Below, piece after piece: positions 1 to 7,416 of a stretch of 64,000 nt of DNA; position 1 is the stretch's first letter; the number at the start of each line of letters is the position of its first letter. The DNA is from Caballeronia calidae (GTDB taxonomy: Bacteria; Pseudomonadota; Gammaproteobacteria; Burkholderiales; Burkholderiaceae), in contig NZ_FCOX02000013.1 in the NCBI RefSeq assembly GCF_900044055.2, positions 1-64,000 on the forward strand, read 5' to 3'. The position numbers were made by a program, and so were the translations under genes. The notes beneath the pieces are model-generated. The model was not told where the DNA came from and did not search any database. It worked only from the letters and a program-made list of their open reading frames with translations.

Positions 1-99
1 GGTGTGAAGTACTTTGGATGGGGATAGCTGTTTCTTTGGTTACTTTCTTTGCAGCAGCAAAGAAAGTGACTGCCGCCACGCACAGGGGCAACGCTAATA
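1..99 (+). repeat. Interspersed repeat copy (partial, runs off window start)
   Basis: Bases 1-99 match 27465-27563 almost perfectly; the one difference I see is A against C at base 79. The core is a perfect hairpin at 42-67: arms ACTTTCTTTGC and GCAAAGAAAGT around an AGCA loop. An inverted relative lies at 26941-27232. The copy starts exactly at the window edge, so its true left boundary is unknown. Short open frames across it, with a peptide like VTFFAAAKKVT, come from the repeat and are not genes. Confidence 0.85.
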
Positions 100-168
100 G
101 ACCACTAAGAAAACAGGATTTCATGAAAGCGCACGCAGGGACACCCGCCCCAGAGGCAGCATCAAACC

Positions 169-1566
169 TCACCCCCGCGTGCCACGCGAAATCTCGGTTC
201 CAGCATCATGCGCAAGCCGCGCAGTAATCGGCATCGAAAGAAACGAGAACAACCCAACGACGACGAACGCGGGCCAGAAGTCGGACCATTGCACGCTCGC
301 ATGACCGTTCAGATATTGCGAGAGCTCGAGCGTAATCCCCGCGACGGTCACGCCGAGACCAAGCGACACCTGCTGCACGAAGCTCGCGAGACTCGTCGCG
401 CGGCCGACATCGCGTGTTTCGATCTCCGCATACGCAAGCGAGTTGAGACTCGTGAACTGCAACGCGGGAAAGAAGCCGCCGAGCAGCACGACGGCCCAGA
501 TCACCCACGTCGGGGTGCCGGGAAAGAACGCGCCGCATGCCGCGATAGCGATGCCCGACAGCGCCGCGTTGTAGAAGAGCGTCTGACGGAAGCCGAAGCG
601 ATGCAGCACGCGCGATGCGAGCGAGCGCATGAACATGCCGCCGAACGCGGACGCGCAGGTGATCGCGCCGGACTTGAACGCAGTCATGCCGAGACCTTCC
701 TGCAGCGCGAGCGGCAGAAGGAACGGCACGGCGCCGAGCCCGATGCGAAACATCGAGCCGCCGAGCACGCTCGCCTGAAACGTCGGCACGCGGAAGAAGC
801 GCAGGTCGAGCAGCGGCTTCTCCGCGCGGCGCGCGTGGACGCAGTACAGCATGACCAGCAGCGCGCCGGCTGCGCACATCGCGTAGGCCGTGCCCTGAGG
901 AATCAGTTCACCGCCGACGAGCGAGAGACCGAGCATCAGCAACACGCCGGCGCTCGCCGAGAGGAAGAAGCCAAACCAGTCGAGCCGGCCCGGATGCTCC
1001 TCGTGCGAGTTGGCGATGTAGCGGTTGGTCAGCCAGATACCGGCGATGCCGATCGGGATGTTGATGAAGAAGATCAGGCGCCAGTGCAGGTAGGTGGTGA
1101 TGAAGCCGCCGAGCAGCGGTCCGACCGCTGGTCCGAGCATTGCGGGCACCGAGAGATAGTTCATCGCGCGAATGAACTCCGAGCGACGCACCGAGCGGAA
1201 GATGATGATGCGGCCGACGGGCACCATCATCGCGCCGCCGACGCCCTGGATGAAGCGCGCGACGGTGAAAGGGCCGAGCGACGTGGAGGCCGCGCAGAGC
1301 AGCGAGCCGACGACGAACACGCCGATGGCCGTGCGGAACACGGCGCGTGCGCCGAAGCGGTCGGCGACCCAGCCGCAGATCGGAATGAAGACGCCGAGCC
1401 CGAGCACATAGCTCGTGACGGCGACCTTCAACGTGACGGGATCGCGTCCAAAGGCGCGCGCCATTTCGGGAATCGCGGTGACGATGACATTGGCGTCGAC
1501 GCTTTCCATGAACATCGCACACGCGACGATGAGAGGGGCAATGAAAGCTTTGACGGCAAGCGGCAT
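169..1566 (-). CDS. MFS transporter, DHA2 (EmrB/QacA-like) drug exporter
   Basis: This 465-residue protein is built almost wholly of hydrophobic segments, consistent with the 14-helix DHA2 family of proton-driven exporters in the inner membrane. Helix 1 carries MESVDANVIVTAIPEMA, the DHA2 form of the D-x-x-x-VNVALP motif. GWVADRFGARAVFR near residue 65 is the cytoplasmic motif A loop. A GPLLGGF segment after helix 5 corresponds to the antiporter motif C region. The chosen ATG gives the first helix directly. It stands alone on the minus strand, divergent from the DUF3820 gene, and no membrane-fusion or TetR partner is in the window. The substrate cannot be read from the sequence. Family assignment is firm, drug specificity is inferred. 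Confidence 0.85.
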   Translation of the reverse strand: MPLAVKAFIAPLIVACAMFMESVDANVIVTAIPEMARAFGRDPVTLKVAVTSYVLGLGVFIPICGWVADRFGARAVFRTAIGVFVVGSLLCAASTSLGPFTVARFIQGVGGAMMVPVGRIIIFRSVRRSEFIRAMNYLSVPAMLGPAVGPLLGGFITTYLHWRLIFFINIPIGIAGIWLTNRYIANSHEEHPGRLDWFGFFLSASAGVLLMLGLSLVGGELIPQGTAYAMCAAGALLVMLYCVHARRAEKPLLDLRFFRVPTFQASVLGGSMFRIGLGAVPFLLPLALQEGLGMTAFKSGAITCASAFGGMFMRSLASRVLHRFGFRQTLFYNAALSGIAIAACGAFFPGTPTWVIWAVVLLGGFFPALQFTSLNSLAYAEIETRDVGRATSLASFVQQVSLGLGVTVAGITLELSQYLNGHASVQWSDFWPAFVVVGLFSFLSMPITARLAHDAGTEISRGTRG

Positions 1567-1688
1567 GGTGAATCGCGATCAACTCTTGGCGGCAAGAGCG
1601 GCGATTATGGCATCGATATGGAGCAGTCGCTGAGTGATCGACGCGCATTGCGTGGTGCGATGAACATTGAACGAGGAGTGAAGAAGCG

Positions 1689-1901
1689 ATGGATCCGCAG
1701 GACCTGCAACGTCTCGTCACGCAGACGATGCCCTATGGCAAGTACAAGGACAGGCTCATCGCCGATCTGCCTGGTCACTATCTCGCGTGGTTCGCGCGTG
1801 AGGGTTTTCCAGAGGGCAAGCTCGGCAAGCTGCTCGCGTTGATGCACGAGATCGATCACAACAACCTGCGCTCGCTGCTCGATCCTTTGCGCGGCCGATG
1901 A
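1689..1901 (+). CDS. DUF3820 family small protein
   Basis: This 70-residue soluble protein carries MPYGKYKDRLIADLP near residue 15 and a WFAREGFPEGKLGKLL stretch. Both are characteristic of the DUF3820 family, also called putative quorum-sensing-regulated virulence factor proteins. Its biochemical role is not established. The start ATG follows GAGGAGTGAAGAAGCG, a good ribosome binding site. It is divergent from the MFS gene. It ends 43 bases before the first candidate NrdR box, so it is upstream of, not part of, the nrdB transcript. Confidence 0.8.
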   Translation: MDPQDLQRLVTQTMPYGKYKDRLIADLPGHYLAWFAREGFPEGKLGKLLALMHEIDHNNLRSLLDPLRGR

Positions 1902-1944
1902 GGCCGCGGAAGCGCGTTTCGCCCTAAAACGAGCCGTTGCGTTT

Positions 1945-1993
1945 ACACGCTATAGGTTGTATCGACAAGATTCGAGTGCACAAGATATTGTGG
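1945..1993 (+). promoter_or_regulatory. Candidate tandem NrdR boxes with embedded promoter
   Basis: Two box-like sequences sit 33 bp apart: ACACGCTATAGGTTGT at 1945-1960 (weak) and GCACAAGATATTGTGG at 1978-1993 (strong, about 14 of 16 against the NrdR consensus ACACWATATATWGTGT). A possible sigma-70 promoter lies between and within them: TCGACA at 1962-1967, a 16-bp spacer, and GATATT at 1984-1989. The second box would then cover the -10. NrdR represses ribonucleotide reductase genes from tandem boxes of this sort. The site is about 600 bp upstream of nrdB, so a long leader is implied. Confidence 0.5.
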
Positions 1994-2595
1994 AAATGCG
2001 AGACATCAAATGCTAAACTTCGGCAACGAATTCGAAGCATGCAGCAGGCAGTAGAGCGCGGTTCAGCATGTCCGCGCGCTTGGTCTTCGAGTGGCGCGGC
2101 ATGTGTTCGATGACACGCATCGAAGGTCATCGAAGAGAGCGAGCGAAGGTAGCAAGTCCATCGCTTCACGACGCATGTTTCGCATCGCATCGAGTGTCAT
2201 CGAGAGACAGCGATCGATGACCGAAGCGAGTCACGCTTCGATATGTTCGAGATCGCACGCTGATCGTCGAGTCGATGCTTGCGGTGAAGCGCGCCGCGCT
2301 TCGCATCATGCATCGTGCGTCGGCCGCCAAGCCTTATGCGGCAAGGCTTCCAAGGCATCGATGAAGTCAGTCGCAAGCACGTTGCGATGCCTTCGGAGTC
2401 ACACGATCAGGACCGCTTCACACACGATTCAACAGCTCTCGCATCGCGCTTCACGCACACAGCAGCGAGCCAAGTGTTGTATGCAGGTAGCAACGTCGAA
2501 TCTAAATCGCATGAAAACGAGAATTTTCATGAGCAAACTCTTTTATCGCTCATGAAAAGATGGTACAAACCGATCTAAATTGATGGTGAGAATTT
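1994..2595 (+). other. Long non-coding leader upstream of nrdB
   Basis: This stretch of about 600 bases holds no gene I can support. It is visibly rich in CATCGA/TCGATG and CGCTTC words. One perfect hairpin is AAGCCTT-N7-AAGGCTT at 2329-2349, and a second lies at 2524-2558. The open frames across it encode Ser/Arg/Ala-rich sequence resembling no family. If the promoter near 1962-1989 is the nrd promoter, this would be an unusually long 5' untranslated region. Confidence 0.5.
2524..2558 (+). promoter_or_regulatory. Perfect 11-bp inverted repeat just upstream of nrdB
   Basis: TTTTCATGAGC at 2524-2534 and GCTCATGAAAA at 2548-2558 are perfect complements separated by 13 bases. The right arm ends 37 bases before the nrdB ATG. 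It could be a dyad operator or an RNA hairpin in the leader. The T-rich loop and the lack of a U-run after it argue against a terminator. Confidence 0.6.
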
Positions 2596-3849
2596 ATGCT
2601 CAACTGGGATGACGAGACCACTGCCGTAGCTCCCTCGAGCGCTTCGCAACAGAACGCGTTGCGTCACGCTCAAGGCACGACTTTCGGTACGCAGAGTGCA
2701 ACGCAAGTTGCGCACGCTCATCAAGCTGCCCATCAGACCGCTCAGGCGAACACGACGAACATCTTCTCCGATGGTTTCGTTCCGCCCGCAGCCGCGACGC
2801 CATCGGCCGGCGCGATCGCCGCGCAGAGCGAAGCGCGTGTCAATGTCGCCGACAAGCGCATCATCAACGGCAAGACGGACGTCAATCAGCTCGTCCCGTT
2901 CAAGTACAAGTGGGCGTGGGAGAAGTACCTCGCCGGCTGCGCGAACCACTGGATGCCGCAGGAAGTGAACATGTCGCGCGACATCGCCCTGTGGAAAGAC
3001 CCGAACGGTCTGTCGGACGACGAGCGCCGCATCGTCAAGCGCAACCTCGGCTTCTTCGTCACGGCGGACTCGCTCGCCGCGAACAACATCGTGCTCGGCA
3101 CGTACCGTCACATCACCGCTCCGGAGTGCCGCCAGTTCCTGCTGCGCCAGGCGTTCGAAGAGGCGATCCACACGCACGCGTACCAGTACATCGTCGAATC
3201 GCTGGGTCTCGATGAAAGCGAGATCTTCAACGCGTATCACGAAGTCAAGTCGATCCGTGACAAGGACGAGTTCCTCATCCCGTTCATCAATACGCTGACG
3301 GACCCGGCCTTCACTACCGGCACGCTGGAAGCGGACCAGAAATTGCTGAAGTCGTTGATCGTGTTCGCCTGCATCATGGAAGGCCTGTTCTTCTATGTAG
3401 GCTTCACGCAGATTCTGGCGCTGGGTCGCCAGAACAAGATGACGGGCGCGGCGGAGCAGTACCAGTACATCCTCCGCGATGAATCGATGCACTGCAACTT
3501 CGGCATCGACCTCATCAACCAGATCAAGCTGGAAGAGCCGCAACTGTGGACCGCCGAGTTCAAGGCCGAGATCCGCGAGCTCTTCAAGCAGGCTGTCGAT
3601 CTTGAGTATCGTTACGCTGAAGACACCATGCCGCGCGGGGTTCTCGGCCTGAATGCGTCGATGTTCAAGAGCTACTTGCGGTTCATCTGCAACCGGCGTT
3701 GCCAGCAGATCGGACTTGACCCGCTCTTCCCGAACGAGGAAAACCCGTTCCCGTGGATGAGCGAAATGATCGACTTGAAGAAGGAACGCAACTTCTTCGA
3801 GACACGCGTGATTGAGTATCAAACCGGCGGCGCGCTGACCTGGGAATAA
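2596..3849 (+). CDS. nrdB: Ribonucleoside-diphosphate reductase, beta subunit (class Ia)
   Basis: This is the small subunit of class I ribonucleotide reductase. It carries the diiron-tyrosyl radical that, with NrdA, reduces ribonucleoside diphosphates to deoxyribonucleotides. The di-iron region is clear: [11 protein letters not shown] supplies E189, H192 and the radical tyrosine Y196, with the spacing of E115/H118/Y122 in E. coli NrdB, so it is not a class Ic Phe variant. [10 protein letters not shown] supplies the first Asp ligand. The C-terminal tail is kept. At 417 residues it is longer than usual, because residues about 10-80 form an Ala/Gln/His/Thr-rich, probably disordered extension before the conserved [16 protein letters not shown] start of the fold. 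GGTGAG precedes the ATG. nrdA is not in the 2.6 kb upstream nor elsewhere in the window. Confidence 0.97.
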   Translation: MLNWDDETTAVAPSSASQQNALRHAQGTTFGTQSATQVAHAHQAAHQTAQANTTNIFSDGFVPPAAATPSAGAIAAQSEARVNVADKRIINGKTDVNQLVPFKYKWAWEKYLAGCANHWMPQEVNMSRDIALWKDPNGLSDDERRIVKRNLGFFVTADSLAANNIVLGTYRHITAPECRQFLLRQAFEEAIHTHAYQYIVESLGLDESEIFNAYHEVKSIRDKDEFLIPFINTLTDPAFTTGTLEADQKLLKSLIVFACIMEGLFFYVGFTQILALGRQNKMTGAAEQYQYILRDESMHCNFGIDLINQIKLEEPQLWTAEFKAEIRELFKQAVDLEYRYAEDTMPRGVLGLNASMFKSYLRFICNRRCQQIGLDPLFPNEENPFPWMSEMIDLKKERNFFETRVIEYQTGGALTWE

Positions 3850-4311
3850 TAAAAATCCAGGACGTGTTGCAGACGAAATCGATGGGACGATCAGGCAGCA
3901 GCGTGTCGCTCACGCGCGCCTGACCGACAAGGTTTAGGAGAACGGTCGCCTGATGCAAAGTGCGCCTACTGACTTGGCGGGCCAAGTGGCTCGAATAGAA
4001 GACAGGCGTTTTGCGATCCCTGAAAAGGGATGGGCAAACTTCCCCCCGGAAAATGCCAGCGGCAAGCTCGCTGGCTCGATCAAGCGATGGCCGGCGCCGC
4101 GAATACGTGGTGCTGACTCAATTTGGCGCGCGGTGCCTCGGGGCACGGCGCGCCTTGCCGTATTCATTAGCGTAAGCAGGTGGGATCAGCGTACGCCGAT
4201 GAATAATCCGCTTCGTAGCGTGCGCTGTGAGAGGCGACGCGTGGGAAGCGGGTTTTGACGAAGGGTGTTGTTTGAACTGACTCTCATCTGAAAACCTGAA
4301 GGAGAAAAACC
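3850..4311 (+). other. Structured intergenic region before the histone-like gene
   Basis: I see no gene in these 462 bases, but there are several hairpins. They are CTTGG-CGGG-CCAAG near 3972-3985; ATCCCT-GAAA-AGGGAT at 4016-4031 (perfect, GAAA tetraloop); GCCAGCG-N7-CGCTGGC at 4055-4075 (perfect); and a 13-bp stem with one mismatch at 4125-4154 around TCGG. None has a proper U-run, so they are not standard terminators. They may be a structured 5' leader of the histone-like gene. Confidence 0.5.
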
Positions 4312-4995
4312 ATGGCAGTTGCCAAGAAAAAACCCGCGGCGAAGAAGGCTGCAGCGAAGAAAGTCACCGCCAAGAAGGCCGCTCCGGCGAAGAAGGTTGC
4401 CGCCAAGAAGGTCGCTGTGAAGAAGGTTGCAGCGAAGAAAGTAGCAGCGAAGAAGGTCGCAGCGAAGAAGGTTGCAGCGAAGAAAGTGGCAACCAAGAAA
4501 GTCGCGGCGAAGAAGGTAGCGGCGAAGAAGGTCGCTGCAAAGAAAGTGGCCGCGAAGAAAGTAGCAGCAAAGAAGGTCGCGGCGAAGAAGGCGCCTGCGA
4601 AGAAAGCAGCGGCGAAGAAAGTCGCAGCCAAGAAGGTAGCGGCGAAGAAGGTTGCTGCCAAGAAGGCGCCTGCGAAGAAGGCCGCCGCGAAGAAGGCGCC
4701 TGCGAAGAAGGCCGCCGCGAAGAAGGCGCCTGCGAAGAAGGCCGCTGCGAAAAAGGCTCCCGCGAAAAAGGCTGCTGCGAAGACCGCAGCCGCTGCGCCT
4801 GCTCCCGCTGCGAAAAAGGCCCCCGCGAAGAAAGCTCCGGCCAAGAAGGCCGCTGCTGCGAAGAAGACCACGGCCGCCGCTCCCGCAACGACGGCAACGA
4901 CCGTTTCGGCGCCTGCTCCGGCTCCGGCCGCTGCGGTCAAGACGGCGTTGAACCCGGCTGCAGCATGGCCGTTCCCGACGGGCAGCCGTCCGTAA
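4312..4995 (+). CDS. Histone H1-like Ala/Lys-rich nucleoid protein
   Basis: This 227-residue protein is almost entirely Ala, Lys, Val and Pro. Residues 5-160 are tandem K-x-AAKK / APAKKA units, followed by a less charged Ala/Pro/Thr tail ending FPTGSRP. It resembles the C-terminal domain of eukaryotic H1 and bacterial homologues such as Bordetella BpH1 and chlamydial HctB, which bind and compact DNA non-specifically through lysines. No globular domain is present. AAGGAG lies 8 bases before the ATG. An intrinsic terminator follows at 5065-5099. The DNA is itself repetitive (exact 30-bp units at 4681-4740), so copy number, and thus protein length, should vary between strains. Confidence 0.93.
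   Translation: MAVAKKKPAAKKAAAKKVTAKKAAPAKKVAAKKVAVKKVAAKKVAAKKVAAKKVAAKKVATKKVAAKKVAAKKVAAKKVAAKKVAAKKVAAKKAPAKKAAAKKVAAKKVAAKKVAAKKAPAKKAAAKKAPAKKAAAKKAPAKKAAAKKAPAKKAAAKTAAAAPAPAAKKAPAKKAPAKKAAAAKKTTAAAPATTATTVSAPAPAPAAAVKTALNPAAAWPFPTGSRP
4661..4740 (+). repeat. 30-bp tandem repeat inside the histone-like gene
   Basis: The blocks 4681-4710 and 4711-4740 are identical, and 4661-4680 matches the last 20 bases of the unit. The unit encodes ten residues of [10 protein letters not shown] type. It sits in a larger zone (about 4330-4790) of imperfect 12- and 15-bp AAKK-coding repeats. Confidence 0.9.
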
Positions 4996-5042
4996 GCGCT
5001 CGCAGTACGCAGCATCCAGGCACAGTGCGCTGTGCCCTTAGT

Positions 5043-5099
5043 CCGGGTAATCCTACCCGGCCTGAACCCGTCGCCGGGGCAACCTGGCGGCGGGTTTTT
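5043..5099 (+). terminator. Terminator of the histone-like gene
   Basis: An 11-bp stem with one mismatch, AACCCGTCGCC at 5065-5075 with GGCGGCGGGTT at 5086-5096, is followed by TTT. Just upstream lies a perfect 7-bp hairpin, CCGGGTA-ATCC-TACCCGG (5043-5060). Confidence 0.85.
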
Positions 5100-5154
5100 C
5101 GTTTCGGCCAACGAATTTCATCGAGCGTGTGTCACTCGAATCCGTGCGCCAATG

Positions 5155-5189
5155 AAAAAGCGCATGCATCTTTCGATACATGCGCTTTT
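5155..5189. terminator. Bidirectional terminator between convergent genes
   Basis: AAAAGCGCATG (5156-5166) pairs with CATGCGCTTTT (5179-5189) in a perfect 11-bp stem. It has an A-run on one side and a T-run on the other, so it can end both the plus-strand histone-like transcript and the minus-strand lipoprotein transcript. Confidence 0.8.
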
Positions 5190-5241
5190 GTCGGAACGAC
5201 GCTCGCGTTGAGACGCTACGCCTAATCCTCAGTTGAATCGG

Positions 5242-5721
5242 TCAGTGAGTAACGCGCGTGACGCCGCCGCTCGACAACAGACGGACTCGCTCGCCCGCCT
5301 GAAACACTTCGCCGTTCGCAGTTTGCGTGATGGCGCGCAGGTCGCCGTTTTCGAGGCGGACCGTGATCTCGAGCCCGTTCTTCATCGCGACGCTGTTCTC
5401 GACCGCATTGCCCGCGACTGCACCGGCAAGACCGCCGATGATGCCCGCGATGATCGAGCCATTGCCGCCGCCGATCGCGCTCGCCGCCGCGACGCCGCCC
5501 AGTGCGCCGCCGCCGATGGTGCCGAGGCCCGTCGGCTGGCCGTTGTTCGAACTGATCTTCACGCCGCGCACGCTTTCGACGGTTGCCATGCGCACCGTTT
5601 CCTCGCGCTGCGCCTGCGACGCCGTGTAGACGTCCGAAGAGCTGCTGTTGTACGCGCAGCCCGTCAGCGCCACCGAGCCGACGAGCGCCATGGCCAGCGC
5701 GATACGACTTACCGTTTTCAT
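5242..5721 (-). CDS. Glycine-zipper outer-membrane lipoprotein (SlyB/PCP-like)
   Basis: This 159-residue protein has a lipoprotein signal with lipobox VALTGC, so mature Cys22 would be lipidated. A glycine-zipper segment (GTIGGGALGGVAAASAIGGG and IIAGIIGGLAGAVAGN) spans roughly residues 67-107 and probably inserts in or packs on the membrane. A short beta-rich tail resembles the SlyB/PcP family of the cell envelope. No catalytic residues are visible. It begins 17 bases after the kinase gene stops and shares its strand, so the two are likely cotranscribed. A stretch GTAAAGGA precedes the ATG. It has a structural or stress role by family. Confidence 0.8.
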   Translation of the reverse strand: MKTVSRIALAMALVGSVALTGCAYNSSSSDVYTASQAQREETVRMATVESVRGVKISSNNGQPTGLGTIGGGALGGVAAASAIGGGNGSIIAGIIGGLAGAVAGNAVENSVAMKNGLEITVRLENGDLRAITQTANGEVFQAGERVRLLSSGGVTRVTH

Positions 5722-5738
5722 TCCTTTACTCCAGTCAC

Positions 5739-6677
5739 TCAGAACAGGCTGGTTCCGAAAGCCTGCTTGAAACGCTCTTCGATTTCGGCGCGCGTCGGCG
5801 CGTAGGTTTGCGGCCCCTGATGTTCGATTTTCAGCGAACCCATCAGACTCGCGAGACGACCCGTTTTCTCCCAGCCAAGCTTGTTTTCGATGCCGTACAG
5901 CAGGCCGCCGCGGAATGCGTCCCCGCAGCCGGTCGGGTCGACCACCTGACGCGCTTTCACGGAGGGCACTTCGAGCACGCCATCTTCATGATAGATCTGC
6001 GCGCCGTGTTCGCCACGCGTCACCACGAGGGCATCGACGCGGCTCTTGATGTCTTCGATCGACCAGCCGGTCTTGTTGCTCAACAACTTGGCTTCGTAAT
6101 CGTTGACCGCCACGTAGGTGGCGAGTTCAATCATGCGACGAAGTTCCACGCTTTCCAAAATAGGCAAGCCCTGGCCCGGATCGAACACGAAAGGCACGCC
6201 CGCGCGAGCCAGGCCTTCGGCGTGTTCGCGCATGCCCTGAGCACCGTCCGGCGCGACGATACCGAGCGAGATGCCTTGCGCTTCATCGGCGCGGTTCAGG
6301 TGCGATTCCATCATCGCGCCGGGATGGAACGCGGTGATCTGATTGTTCGAGAGGTCGGTCGTGATGAAACACTGCGCGGAGTGCTGGTCCGGTAGCACGC
6401 GCACGTATTCCTTCGACAAACCCAGCGCATCGAGACGGTCGACGTAGAGTTGCGAATCGGCCGCGCCGAGCGTCGCCATGATCTTCGGATCGCCGCCGAG
6501 CAGCTTGAGCGCATAGGCGATGTTGCCCGCGCAGCCGCCGAAGTTGCGCCGCATCGTCGGCACCAGGAAGCTGATGTTCAGCATATGCACCTGGTCCGGC
6601 AGGATGTGGTCGCCGAAGCGGCCCTGGAAAGTCATGATGTTGTCGTAGGCGAGCGAGCCGCAGATGAGCGTAGCCAA
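5739..6677 (-). CDS. PfkB-family carbohydrate/nucleoside kinase
   Basis: This 312-residue ribokinase-fold kinase has the N-terminal FGGCAGNIAYAL substrate loop (about residue 46) and the C-terminal anion-hole/catalytic signature DPTGCGDAFRGG (about residue 247), whose Asp is the general base. Proteins of this type in Burkholderia are annotated adenosine kinase, and one from B. thailandensis has been described as a broad nucleoside kinase. Phosphorylation of a purine nucleoside is therefore the best guess, though the sequence alone does not exclude a sugar. It is followed after 17 bases by the glycine-zipper lipoprotein gene. Confidence 0.85.
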   Translation of the reverse strand: MATLICGSLAYDNIMTFQGRFGDHILPDQVHMLNISFLVPTMRRNFGGCAGNIAYALKLLGGDPKIMATLGAADSQLYVDRLDALGLSKEYVRVLPDQHSAQCFITTDLSNNQITAFHPGAMMESHLNRADEAQGISLGIVAPDGAQGMREHAEGLARAGVPFVFDPGQGLPILESVELRRMIELATYVAVNDYEAKLLSNKTGWSIEDIKSRVDALVVTRGEHGAQIYHEDGVLEVPSVKARQVVDPTGCGDAFRGGLLYGIENKLGWEKTGRLASLMGSLKIEHQGPQTYAPTRAEIEERFKQAFGTSLF

Positions 6678-6757
6678 GGCGAACGTCCTTTACGTGGGGA
6701 TCCGGGATAAGAGAATGCGCATACGGCGCGCGGCGAGCGATTCACCGCGCCTCGTAT

Positions 6758-6791
6758 GCGCGGACCGCTTTCGCGAAACAGCGGTCCGCGC
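6758..6791 (-). terminator. Perfect 12-bp hairpin downstream of tpx
   Basis: GCGCGGACCGCT (6758-6769) and AGCGGTCCGCGC (6780-6791) are perfect complements with a 10-base loop. They lie 7-40 bases past the tpx stop. There is no U-run on the minus strand, so this may stabilise the tpx mRNA 3' end or act as a weak terminator. A second imperfect dyad (ATACG...CGTAT) follows at about 6721-6757. Confidence 0.55.
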
Positions 6792-6797
6792 GAGGAA

Positions 6798-7298
6798 TTA
6801 CTTCAGTGCGGCGAGCGCTGCGTCGTAGTTCGGTTCCTGCTTGATTTCCGACACCAGTTCCGAATGCAGCACCTTGTTGTTCTCGTCCAGCACGACGACG
6901 GCGCGCGCCGTCAGACCGCGCAGCGGGCCGCTGGTGATGTCGACGCCATAGGCCTGCGCGAATTCATGGCCGCGGAAGGTCGATGCCGACGTCACGTTCT
7001 CGATGCCTTCAGTCGAGCAGAAGCGCTTCATCGCGAACGGCAGATCGCCCGAGACGACCACGACCACGGTGTTGTCCAGCTTGCCGGCGGCTTCGTTGAA
7101 CTTGCGCGTCGAGGTGGCGCAGGTCGGCGTGTCGAGGCTCGGCACGATGTTCAGCACCTTGCGCTTGCCCGCGAAGTTCGCGAGCTTGACGTCGCCGAGA
7201 TCCGTGCCGACGAGCGTGAATTCGGGTGCCTGCTGCCCTGCGCCCGGAAAGGTGCCGCTGACGTCGATGGGATTGCCGCCGAGGGTAACTTGACTCAT
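6798..7298 (-). CDS. tpx: Thiol peroxidase (atypical 2-Cys peroxiredoxin)
   Basis: This 166-residue periplasmic or cytosolic peroxiredoxin of the Tpx family reduces lipid and hydrogen peroxides using thioredoxin. The peroxidatic cysteine is C60 in [15 protein letters not shown] and the resolving cysteine is C94 in [11 protein letters not shown], matching C61/C95 of E. coli Tpx. Length and motifs are standard. The frame is open further upstream, but conservation begins at [10 protein letters not shown], with the upstream part made of Arg-rich nonsense, so I start at 7298. It is probably monocistronic, with a hairpin after the stop. Confidence 0.96.
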   Translation of the reverse strand: MSQVTLGGNPIDVSGTFPGAGQQAPEFTLVGTDLGDVKLANFAGKRKVLNIVPSLDTPTCATSTRKFNEAAGKLDNTVVVVVSGDLPFAMKRFCSTEGIENVTSASTFRGHEFAQAYGVDITSGPLRGLTARAVVVLDENNKVLHSELVSEIKQEPNYDAALAALK

Positions 7299-7416
7299 GT
7301 TGCGCTCCAGAGAATTGTCAGATGCTGACGGGAAAATCGCGCGTGCCTGAGCCGCGAGGGCCGTTACGCGCGTCGTATGGAATAGGGACAGGCGGCGTTC
7401 GCGCGCCCGTCCGTCA

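Noticed and set aside
208..1842. 544-codon open frame antisense to the MFS gene
   Set aside because: Arg/Glu/Ala/His-rich antisense shadow typical of high G+C DNA. The opposite strand encodes a complete DHA2 transporter.
2091..2555. 154-codon frame in the nrdB leader
   Set aside because: Ser/Arg/Ala-rich, no recognisable motif, no good ribosome site, and it crosses two perfect hairpins.
4284..5111. 275-codon frame antisense to the histone-like gene
   Set aside because: Phe/Ala/Gly repeats are the reverse reading of the AAKK repeats; no start signal and no family.
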